Shown in pieces: positions 56,115-64,000 of a DNA stretch of 64,000 bases; within the stretch, counting starts at the first letter, position 1, and every line of letters begins with the position of its first letter. The translations under genes and the position numbers were made by a program. This DNA is from Arion vulgaris (lineage: Eukaryota > Mollusca > Gastropoda > Stylommatophora > Arionidae): positions 63,374,652 to 63,438,651 of the forward strand of contig CM036755.1 of assembly GCA_020796225.1 (NCBI GenBank). Reading direction: 5' to 3'. The notes under the pieces were generated by a model, which saw nothing but the letters and a program-made list of their open reading frames with translations, was not told the origin of the DNA and made no database searches.

Positions 56115-56365
56115 TTCTTCTTCTTCTTTGCGTTCGTTCTTTAACCAATTTTAATCACTCTTTTGATATGTTTGATCTTTGCCAAGAACGTGTATACGTT
56201 GCATTGGTTTGTAGGCCCTAAACGCATAGACTTTCACGTTTAGGACATATGTATCCGATTTCAGCCAAACATCCTTATTTACCTCTTACGACATGCGTGG
56301 CAGGTAACAGTGGTTCTATTCTTACACCCAAAAATGGCCCTTAACCACCCTGGCGAATCCTAACT
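56115..56365 (-). mobile_element. SINE-1
   Basis: Partner of 43716-43970: TTTGCGTTCGTTCTTTAACC, core CTTACGACATGCGTGGCAGG, GGCGAATCCTAACTAAATCC flank. Confidence 0.87.
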
Positions 56366-56399
56366 AAATCCCAATGAAAAAAAAATCACAAAGTGAAAT

Positions 56400-56885
56400 G
56401 AGTTGTTTAAAAAAGAAGTTAATGTTAGAGAAGGGATATATTGGAGAAAGAACATTAGAAAATGGTTGGAATCACATCATGCATCCAACATATTGAAGAG
56501 AAAAATAAAATGCTTCGGTCATCTAATGAGAATGAAGCCAGATCTATTACCATCCCTTTCTTATAACAACCGGCATATAAGCGCAGAACTCGAGGAAGAA
56601 CAAGAACCAGATGGATAGATGAATTTTGATATCCTGCAACATCAATTAACAACTACAGATACATCACACCTGGAAATCGAATGAACGAAAAAATTCTGAA
56701 ATCGGATGCACGTTCCTAAAGTGTAAAAATCTATGCATTTAGGGGGCTACCAAACCAATGTGAACGTATACACGTTCTTGACAAAAAACGAACGCAAAAG
56801 AAGAAGCACACTGGCCAGGATAGAAAACTGAAGCTTCACAACGCTTCACCGGACATGTGGATAAGACAATAAACATAATTTTTTT
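56400..56885 (+). mobile_element. LINE-C-type 3' end with SINE-1 fragment inside (56685-56805)
   Basis: ILKRKIKCFGHLMRMKPDLL and a LRRELEEEQEPDG-like block, then ACACCTGG|SINE|CACACTGGCCAGG. The SINE piece has ATCGGATGCACGTTCCTAAA and GGGGGCTACCAAACCAATGT. Partner 43200-43715. Confidence 0.84.
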
Positions 56886-57119
56886 TTGGTTTGCCCTATG
56901 AATTCCCAAAATAACCAGGCACCTAATATGGCACCTCTGACTGATTTTTGCGGAGGCTAGCCCTATCATCAGTGTCTCTCGCCATTCAGACGAGCTTTAA
57001 TCTGACTTCTGAGGTAGGTATTGAGATTTCAAGTAAAGGATCAGGGAAACATTTTATCCAATTGTAACCGAAATGTTTTTGTGCCCAAGTTGGATTGAAC
57101 TAAGTAGCACGATACTGGC
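56886..57119. other. Non-coding IR2 sequence
   Basis: Mirrors 42956-43199; no gene. Confidence 0.5.
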
Positions 57120-57375
57120 TCTTCTTCTTCTGCTTCTTCAAACGTTCCTTAACAATCACTTGTTAAACCACTATTTGTGATTTGTATGTGATCTGATCGT
57201 AAAAGCGATTGTTTGTTGTGCCAGTAATGCGCCTACAAATAGGCCAGCACATCAGATTTCTGCGATGTTTTATTTACTAGGTAGTTTCCTATACACTCAC
57301 CTCAGTCGCCTCTTACGACATGCCTTGTAGGTCACAGTGTTACTATTCTTTGCTCCCTTTCGGGCCCCCGGGAAA
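57120..57375 (-). mobile_element. SINE-2
   Basis: CTTCTGCTTCTTCAAACGTT, GCGCCTACAAATAGGCCAGC, core CGCCTCTTACGACATGCC, TACTATTCTTTGCTCCC. Confidence 0.9.
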
Positions 57376-57379
57376 AGCA

Positions 57380-57835
57380 CGGACGGGATACAGCGAAACA
57401 GTTACCGACATCGCTATCGTCTTCCCCCTCCGCTCCCCGCCCCTCCTCCCCAAAACGTGTATAAGACAGTTAGAATTTAATCGTTTCAGTCGCCCGTCTG
57501 CTCAGGCGTGTTCTGAGCGCGTTGGACTGGGTGACTATCCTCTAGTGTGTGCGGTTCTATTCCGTGGGATGGCAGAAAAGCCACAGATTCCCCCGAATTA
57601 CGGGGTTCGTGGCACCGAACCGAAGGTTTTCGATGTCCATGGCGCTGAGCCGAAGAGCTGAAAAAACCGGGCTTCTGGATCGGGGAAAAAAATCGTTTCA
57701 GTCACTGTTTCGCGATTTCGGTTGTATTTTGTTTTTTCGTATTATCTGTTGATAAAGGCCTTTTTTTCAAATGTCGCTGTACCTCTTTTTTCCTTTGTAA
57801 GCTACCTTGTTTTAACTTGTTTCGCATTTGGTAAA
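57380..57835 (+). mobile_element. GC-rich element with tRNA-like region, partner of 42180-42700
   Basis: GCGCGTTGGACTGGGTGACT, GTGCGGTTCTATTCCGTGGG, TTGATAAAGGCCTTTTTTTC. A 113-codon frame across it differs between arms and is not conserved as protein. Confidence 0.5.
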
Positions 57836-58077
57836 GTCAAGTAGCAACAACTGTTATAAGAAAGAAAGTATAGATATGTGGGGATACTCTAAGAAAAAAT
57901 GATCAAAGAATATCAAAAAAGACTATAAAGTGGAAAACAAATGGTTAAAAAAAGATTGGATGCTTTTGAAAGACACTGAAACTAACTTTACTGAGAGGTG
58001 AGAAATATCATACTCAGTTCCATTGATGAGATTGCGCGTTGCTTAGAGAGAGCGGTATGGGGAAATTGCTTACAGAT

Positions 58078-58145
58078 GATAGTGGTGATGATGGTGTTAC
58101 TGATAGTAACGATGGTATGATGATGTGTAATGGTGATATAATACA
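58078..58145. repeat. (GAT/GGT)n microsatellite
   Basis: Mirror of 41866-41990. Confidence 0.82.
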
Positions 58146-58169
58146 CAAAATAAAATGGGAACATGCGTT

Positions 58170-58355
58170 GAATTGATTGAAACATGTACTCAGGGCGCAG
58201 AGCACGAGGCAGGCCAAGAACACGATGGATAGATAACATCTCAGAGTCCCCATGAAAGCGTGGACTGACAACGTCAAACGTACACACCTGTCGAGATAGA
58301 AACTAACTCTCCACGGCGCTTCACGGGAAATGGGGTAAGATAAGATAAGATAAAA
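58170..58355 (+). mobile_element. LINE-C-type 3' end
   Basis: GCACGAGGCAGGCCAAGAAC, CTCCACGGCGCTTCACGGG, ending AAGATAAGATAAGATAAA. Confidence 0.78.
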
Positions 58356-58429
58356 TTGATTGATGAAAATGACTTTAAAAACGTGATAAAAATTTTGGGA
58401 AATAAAAAAGGTGACGTTCACCACGTACA

Positions 58430-58800
58430 ACTTTTCTTCTGAACGTTCATATAGACCACTTGTTAACTCCTCTTTGTGATCTGTATGTGATCCAGTGGCG
58501 TCGCGCTCATTTTTGTTAGGGGGCCAGCCACAAATTTTCAGAAAATTCATGGTTTGGGTAAGGTTTTATTTTAAAATTTTAAAATAATAAATAAAGTTAC
58601 ATTATTTTGTGGATCCAGCCCACTGGCCCTTAATGACGAGCCGCCACCGATGTGATCTAAGCTAAAGCGATTATACGTTGTCAATTATGCGCCTACATGT
58701 TTTATTAAATACGGTAACTTTCCTAGGTCTCTACCTTATTTACCTCTTGACATGCCTTGAGGTTGCAGTTTTACTATTCTTTGCTTCTCTTTTCAGCTCG
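58430..58800 (-). mobile_element. SINE-2 interrupted by the MITE
   Basis: CTTCTGAACGTTCATATAGA, GTGATCTGTATGTGAT | MITE | GATGTGATCTAAGC, core TACCTCTTGACATGCC. Confidence 0.86.
58493..58649. mobile_element. MITE, partner of 41361-41525
   Basis: Ends CAGTGGCG...and...GAGCCGCCACCG; terminal repeats slightly eroded. Confidence 0.88.
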
Positions 58801-59472
58801 GTAACCAAAGGGCAGGGACGTACAACGATAAATCAACAATATCTAATTGACACAAGATTGCTAAAAATGAATTCAAATAGAATATTTAATTGTAGCAGGG
58901 TGATCAAAACTATTTCGAACAAAGTAGTAATATTTACTGGGATAGATTGCGAAGAAAGTATCAGTGTATAAAATAAAAAGCTAATATTTACTGGGGTAGA
59001 TTAAAAATAGTGTCAATATTTACTGGGAATATGGGAGGGGTTAGAGGAAGGGGAAGGTGTCAATGTTTAATTGCAAATGGATAAAATTTGGCTACAAATC
59101 AGTGACAATAGTTACTTCCAATAAATAGATAAAAATTAATTCAAATCAAAATGACAATATTTACTTCAATAAACCTGAGGTTAATATAACAAGAAGGGTC
59201 CTTTCCTAGAACTCGCAGGGGCAGCAGAAGGGAAGGTAAATACATGGAGACAGTTTTGGAGCCAGAATAACAATATAAAAAGGGGCTGGAGGGAGCTGCA
59301 GAAATACTAGAGATAGAAAGACGTGCATGAGTTGGTTGAGGGGATATGCCCAATTCGGTTTAAAAGGCAGAGAGAGAGAACTTACGAATAAAAAAGGATA
59401 AAAAAACTCTGACAATATTTACCTACAATAAATAGATAAAAATGACTACAAATCAAAGAAAAAAATACTTAC
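58801..59472. other. Receptor intron 1, AT-rich
   Basis: TACTGGGATAGATTG-type repeats and an AGAGAGAG run mirror 40500-41204. Confidence 0.65.
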
Positions 59473-59723
59473 TTGGTTTTAGGGTCCCCCATTAGCAACA
59501 AGATCAAAACTTAATAAACATCAACAATATTGAGTTGGCTTTATGTTCAATTTCTTTGAGTAAATGAACAGTATCAAAAAGTTTCCAAAAAGCCCAATGA
59601 CGATAAATAAGCAAGACAAATCACAGCTGGTATCATGATGAAGTTTGCGTCTTCTTTTAAGGCCCCGAGGTATTCCTCACAGAGAAACTAATGTTGGTGA
59701 TGTTTGTGCAGTTGTGAAATCAT
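59473..59723 (-). CDS. Class A GPCR exon 1 (N-terminus, TM1, TM2) of the minus-strand gene
   Basis: Seen: ATG at 59723-59721 and donor GTAAGT at 59472. Two missing bases right after the ATG shift the start of the N-terminus compared with 40250. From there the sequence matches (CACAAACATCACCAAC, GTTTCTCTGTGAGGAATACC). Here TM1 is open through GN-F-LILFIYSKKL, where the plus copy is broken, so each copy is intact where the other fails. The exon end differs from the plus copy (GGGGGACCCTAAAACCAAG). Downstream on the same strand are exon 2 at 8.2 intron units (about 3.4 kb) and exon 3 a further 5 kb away. A promoter could not be identified; SINE-T and SINE-R lie directly upstream. Confidence 0.82.
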
Positions 59724-59834
59724 TCTTATATACCCGAAGTAGGACCTAGGAAGGACAAAATGTATGTTGATTAACAAAAGCAAGTTACTAACAAAGAAAC
59801 AGATAAAGGGTTATAAGCCGGAGACTTCACTGTA

Positions 59835-60050
59835 CCGGTTTTACCTATATGCTGGTCTCTCTTGAAATAGCACGCCATTTGTCGATATTATTGCACAAAG
59901 CACGACTTACGTAGCTCCGGCAACAATCCTAGGGAAACTCTGAAAAATCACACGGGAACAGAACTCGCGGTCAGGATTCGAACCAACGATCTTCGGGCGC
60001 GTAGCGGGGTTAACCGCTTAGTTACAGTCTCGTGGGGTAGAGACTAGGTG
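59835..60050 (-). mobile_element. SINE-T
   Basis: Partner of 39935-40182: GCACGACTTACGTAGCTCCG, GATTCGAACCAACGATCTTC (B box), GTTAACCGCTTAGTTACAG (A box). Confidence 0.83.
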
Positions 60051-60054
60051 CTTG

Positions 60055-60600
60055 CCTATCGTTACAAATGTTCTACGTTTGCTTCCTCGTGTAGCCATCG
60101 ATATATTTTCCCAAAAAATTCCCTGATTTCAGTGTGAGTTGAGGGTCGAGTTCCAGTCCTGTAGGAGACGAACGATAAAAAAGTAGGTTCCTTGTTAGTG
60201 TTGAGTAAAAGAACCCTTGGCAGCTCACAATTGAGAAGAGCAGACTGAAAGCGCTACATTAAATTCATTAGAAAAAATTTTAAAATATAATTCTTACAAA
60301 ATATTTTCTCAATCTTCTAAATTACATCTGACCCTCGCCAGGTGCGATAGAGTTATGCACTACCGCTGAGATCTTTCTTTGTTGAAAAGAAAAATGAAGC
60401 ACACATGGTTACTCACCAAAGTGCAATGATGTTTGTCCTATTAATCAATCAATTCAGTCTGAAATAATATCATCAACATAACTATAACAAGTATCTCGCC
60501 GGTGCTACAAGATCATGCACTCCGCTGAAATCTTTTTGTGCAGAAAATAGATTAAAACACACATGGTTACTCACCGAAGTGCAATGATGATAAAGCTAAC
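60055..60600 (+). mobile_element. SINE-R plus a second 3' fragment
   Basis: GTCCTGTAGGAGACGAACGA, CTTGGCAGCTCACAATTGAG, TGGTTACTCACCAAAGTGCA with an ATCAATCAATT tail; the second fragment is at 60475-60595. Confidence 0.75.
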
Positions 60601-61140
60601 CAGGTACTGGGGCAGTTAAAACCACTGTTGTCACATAAAGAGATACCACTAACAACTAAAGCAAATCTCATAAGAACGATTTTCTGGCCAGTACTATGTT
60701 ACCAGTGTCAAACATGGCCAATAACAGAAGCTAATGAGCGGAAAATCATAACGACAGAGATGAGTGTCTTAGATTAGCTGTAAGTGTGACAATAAGAGAC
60801 AAAATTAGGAATGAAGAAATCAGAAGAAGATTGGATGTGAAACCAGTCATGCAATTCATAAAAAACAACAGATTAAATGAGTTGGGACACCTGACAAGAA
60901 TGCCTGGTATCGACTACCACAGAGAGCCACACAGAAAAGTATAATGAGTACAAAGCAAGAGGAAGACCACGCAAAAGATGAAGCGACGTCATCAAGAACA
61001 GCTTTAAGAATATTAATCAAAGCTTACAACGTGCATTAGAACAAGCACAAAAAATCACTACATACCCTCCCCTCACATTACTTGTATAAAGAAGTAAATG
61101 GTGGAAGAGAACAAGAGGATTATTTACGTGATTGTTTTCT
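60600..61140 (+). mobile_element. LINE-C 3' end, uninterrupted copy
   Basis: NQVLGQLKPLLSHKEIPLTT, then ACCACTAACAACTAAAGCAA (the empty LINE-B site), FWPVLCYQCQTWPITEAN, VTIRDKIRNEEIRRR and KQQIK..GHLTRM. Confidence 0.87.
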
Positions 61141-61179
61141 TAATTTTTTGTTCACTACATTTTTTAATAAATAAATCGC

Positions 61180-61440
61180 ATCAAGAAGTTAGCGGGCCTT
61201 CAGGGGAGCAAACGAATAGTAAAGCTGCGAACTACAAGGCATGTCGTAATAGGCGACTAAGGTAGGGGGCCTAGAGAAGCTACCCTAGTAAATAAAAGGC
61301 ATCGCAGAAATCGGATGTGCTGGACTACTTATAGGCGTATAACTGCCACAACGTACAATCGCTCTTAGACTCGGATCACATGAAAATCACAAAATGTGGT
61401 TAACAAGTGGTTGATATCTAACGTTCGAAGAACAAGAGGG
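61180..61440 (+). mobile_element. SINE-2
   Basis: CTTCAGGGGAGCAAACGAAT, core CATGTCGTAATAGGCGACTA, GGCGTATAACTGCCACAACG. Mostly missing from the left arm (39020-39050). Confidence 0.88.
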
Positions 61441-61544
61441 ATAAAATAATAAAATTATGTTACGATGTTCATGCATGCAAAGATAATTGAGAAAGCATAT
61501 CATATTTGCTATAACAAGGCAATGTAATTTTATTAAGCGGAACT

Positions 61545-62756
61545 AATGAGCATAAATAAGATCGAAGTTATGAAGAACAATGTGGCTTTGTTGAACGCAG
61601 AGGAACAAACAACGCAATATATACAATAAGAACAATAATGGAAGATCAATAGAAATGAAGTTGGACTTATACCTATGTTTCATAGACTACACGAAAGCTT
61701 TCGATAAAGTAAAACATGGAGAAATAATCAGCATGTTAGAAAGTATAAATATTGATGGTAAAGATCTTGGACTGATCAAGAATTTGTACTGGCAACAAAC
61801 CAGCCATTAGACTAGAGAGTAAGATTGAATCTATCAGGCGATACAGTTAGAGTACGACAAGGGTGCGTACTCTCACCAGACCTATTCAACTTATATAGCG
61901 AAAACATCATGAGTTCTATAGAAGAAAAGACAGGAATAGCAGTCGGTGGACAAAATATAAACAACCTAAGGTACGCTGATGACACAATTCTCATGGCTAC
62001 AAATGAACACGATCTGCAAGACTTGATAGACATACTAGTGAGAGAAAGTGAAAAGAAAGGATTAAGCATGAATATAAAGAAAACAGAGGTTATGGTTGTC
62101 TCCAAGAAACAAGAAACACCAACATGCAATATCAAAATAAATAACACACATCTGAAACAAGTCCATCGATTCAAGTATCTAGGAACATTCTTAACACCAG
62201 ATGGAAGATGTACAACAGAGATTAGGTAGAATAGCTCAAACGAAAGCAGCTTTATGAAAATGAAGAACACACTATGCGTGAACTCACTACCAATGACACT
62301 GCGAAAACGAGTACTCCAATGCTATATTGAACCAATTCTTATGTATGGCAGAGAATCATGGACACTGAACTAACAATCAATACGATCATTGGAAGCCACA
62401 GAGATGTGGTTTCACAGAAGAATGTTGAGAATTCCATGGACAGCAAAGAAAACAAACGTGGAGTTTTTAAATCAGGCCTGCACACAAAGAAACCTTATCA
62501 AAAGAATAAGAATCCGACAATCAAGGTTCTTCGGGCATATAATGCAAGAGAAGGTTTAGAACATTTGGTGACTACAGGTAAAATTCAGGAAGGAGAGATC
62601 GTGGAAGACAGAGGGAAAAGATGTTGGATGGCCTGACATCATGGTTCGACAAAATATCGACGTCAGAACTGATTACATGCACCAAGCAAGAGAGTTGTGG
62701 AGAGACATGATCGCCTACGCCGGCAGGCATGGCACTTGATTGATTGAATGAGCATA
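61545..62756 (+). mobile_element. LINE-E inserted only in the IR2 right arm, with target duplication
   Basis: Element 61555-62746. Reads RGTNNAIYTIRTIME, DLYLCFIDYTKAFDKVKHGE (motif A), VRVRQGCVLSPDLFNLYSEN (motif B), NNLRYADDTILMATNEHDLQ (motif C, YADD) and GLSMNIKKTEVMVVS (motif D). Then FKYLGTFLTPDGRCTTEIR, VLQCYIEPILMYGRESW, HRRMLRIPWTAKKTN, IRIRQSRFFGHIM and a final block ending TTGATTGATTGA. AATGAGCATA at 61545-61554 and 62747-62756 is the target duplication. The left arm shows the unoccupied site at 38887-38896. Two stops or shifts only, younger-looking than other LINEs here; 5'-truncated (no endonuclease). Confidence 0.95.
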
Positions 62757-62819
62757 TATTTAACGATATCCTTGTAACTGTTGCGAAACATGTAATAACA
62801 AAGTACAAAAACAATAGAA

Positions 62820-62872
62820 TATGCAGCAACGTTTCTACCTAAAAGGCCTTTATCAAGCAAAATTTAGCTGTT
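62820..62872 (-). other. GATAAAGGCC...GAAACGTTGC motif
   Basis: Minus strand: GCTTGATAAAGGCCTTTTAG then GTAGAAACGTTGCTGC. The same layout is seen at about 38768, 55080, 42290 and 57750. Confidence 0.6.
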
Positions 62873-62976
62873 TGTATAAACACAGTAAGTTATCTACAAA
62901 TTTTTCTAATCTCTTTGTAAATATAAACAAAACATGCAATAAATTAAATCAGGACTCACAAGTATGAAGATAAACA

Positions 62977-63076
62977 GAGCAGTAATGTGCTCTCGTGGTC
63001 ACAAGCTAGAAGTTTTAATCAGAGCAGAGCAGTAATGTGCTCTCGTAGTCACAAGCTAGAAGTTTTAATCAGAGCA
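62977..63076. repeat. 50-bp tandem duplication
   Basis: Two copies with one mismatch, starting GAGCAGTAATGTGCTCTCGT. The left arm has one copy near 38625-38660. Confidence 0.92.
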
Positions 63077-63329
63077 GAGCATGTTTATACTACTAATCTT
63101 CAACGTAACGATGTGTTTTTGTGATGTCTTGTCTCAATTCACATCCTGTATGTGTTGGTTGTCAAGTGTTCACAATTTGCGATGCACTGTTCAATGCTAT
63201 GTGCTTAAACAATTTCGTTGTGAACATTCACATTATTGTATGTATTATAATTGGGTGAAGATACATATAAGGAGTTATCAAATTGAAGTATTTTGGGAAT
63301 ATAAAAACACGAAAAGCAAGGGGAAACTA

Positions 63330-63832
63330 TTGCATGAGTAAGATATAGAAGTCTCACAAAGATCCAAACAAACACAAAGCTGAGAATCTTTCAATCAAAT
63401 GTGAAGTCAGTGCTGTTGTATTGCTCAGAAACATGGAAGACAACAAAATAAACCAACAGAAAACTACAGACCTTCATAAATGGATGTTTACGTAGAATAG
63501 AGGGACTGAGATGGTATGATAAGATTACGAACGAGGAACGAGAAAGAACTAAACAGATACCAGCGGGAGAAAAGCTAAGGAAGAGATGCTGGTGATGGAT
63601 AGGACATACATTGAGAAGACCCACTGGAAGCATTGCAAGACAGGCACTGTTTTGGGACCCGCATGGAAAGAGGAGATGGGGGATACCTAAACAGACCTGG
63701 ACAAGAGAGATGGAGGTTGATATTAAAAGGATAGGTAAAAGATTGAAAGAATTGGAAGGGATGGCAGGAGAGAGGAAGCAATGGAAGAAGTTTGTTGAAG
63801 ACCTATGCTCCATTGGGAGTTGAAAGGTGAAA
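63330..63832 (+). mobile_element. LINE-A 3' end
   Basis: TKLRIFQSNVKSVLLYCSET-like, [43 protein letters not shown] in shift, then TREMEVDIKRIGKRLKELEG and KKFVEDLCSIGS. Partner 37860-38362. Confidence 0.87.
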
Positions 63833-64000
63833 GAAAACAAAACACGAAGGGTTGGGAAAACAATTATGGTGGAAGGCGTCCCGGCAAATAAGAGGAAAAT
63901 ATTCTAAGATTGATTCAGGATATGATAAATGTTTTGAATATGACGACAGCGGAGGCGGAACATCTGACCTTTTTCGAAACTATTTCTGTTTATGGCACCT

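Larger units (their letters stand above)
56015..64000. repeat. IR2 right arm, running off the window
   Basis: Reverse complement of 36491-44055 with a LINE-E insertion and a 50-bp tandem duplication not in the left arm. Confidence 0.92.

Noticed and set aside
57320..57661. 113-codon frame in the GC-rich element
   Set aside because: Not kept in the partner copy at 42180-42700, where indels differ; likely non-coding retroposon.

Overview
This is non-coding-rich metazoan nuclear DNA, most likely from a mollusc and plausibly an octopus-like cephalopod. It is AT-rich. The only host coding sequence is scattered exons with GT/AG splice sites. Nearly everything else is decayed non-LTR retrotransposon (LINE), short retroposon (SINE) or minisatellite sequence. 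The taxonomic guess is inference: the LINEs are RTE-like and I-like types common in lophotrochozoans, and two different SINE families share a core around TGTCGTAAGAGGCGAC, as in the core-domain SINE superfamilies reported from cephalopods and other invertebrates. No operons, phage, CRISPR or bacterial genes are present. Conserved exons carry many one-base indels, which fits either pseudogene decay or an uncorrected long-read assembly.

Host genes. At the left edge one minus-strand exon (7-309) encodes an EGF-like stretch leading into a probable galactose-binding domain. The main host gene is a class A (rhodopsin-type) G-protein-coupled receptor on the minus strand in three correctly ordered exons: TM1-TM2 (59473-59723), ECL1-TM3 (55948-56073) and TM4 to C-terminus (49700-50916). 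Extra plus-strand copies are scattered and out of order: exon 3 at 13559-14903, exon 1 at 40250-40499 and a stump of exon 2 at 44011-44055.

Large structure. Two long imperfect inverted duplications explain this. IR1 pairs 12852-19640 with 44395-51577. IR2 pairs 36491-44055 with 56015-64000 and is still continuing when the window ends. Right-hand arms carry LINE insertions (47314-47897 and 61555-62746) whose empty sites survive in the left-hand arms, so these insertions came after the duplication or the allele split. The left arms read together (36491-44055, then 12852-19640) look like a second copy or allele of the minus-strand receptor gene that has been cut and reordered. Both genuine rearrangement and haplotig misassembly remain possible.

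Layout: 1-310 EGF-type exon; 1.5-4.1 kb a stack of nested retroelements inside a minisatellite; 4.9-10.4 kb nested LINEs; 11.7-12.4 kb a 44-bp minisatellite; 12.9-19.6 kb IR1 left arm; 20.2-20.7 kb a 36-bp minisatellite; 21-36 kb a graveyard of LINE and SINE pieces; 36.5-44.1 kb IR2 left arm; 44.4-51.6 kb IR1 right arm; 51.7-54.9 kb the most complete LINE (endonuclease plus reverse transcriptase); 55-56 kb a 32-bp tandem repeat; 56-64 kb IR2 right arm.

Names used here are mine, by shared sequence. LINE-A: RTE-like, C-terminal WRWVGHTLRRP type. LINE-B and LINE-F: related EN-RT elements with a GHVMRM C-terminus. LINE-C: IFADDQ reverse transcriptase, QIKWFGHLTRM C-terminus. LINE-D: I-like, RT followed by RNase H. 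LINE-E: YADDTILMA, TTGA tail. LINE-G: RNase H plus a CPKC finger. SINE-1: head GCCTGAGTGGTTACCGGGGC, GAA tail. SINE-2: head GGGGAGCAAAGAATAGTAAC. SINE-T and SINE-N: tRNA-like heads. SINE-R: contains TGCACTTCGGTGAGTAACC, (ATCA)n tail.
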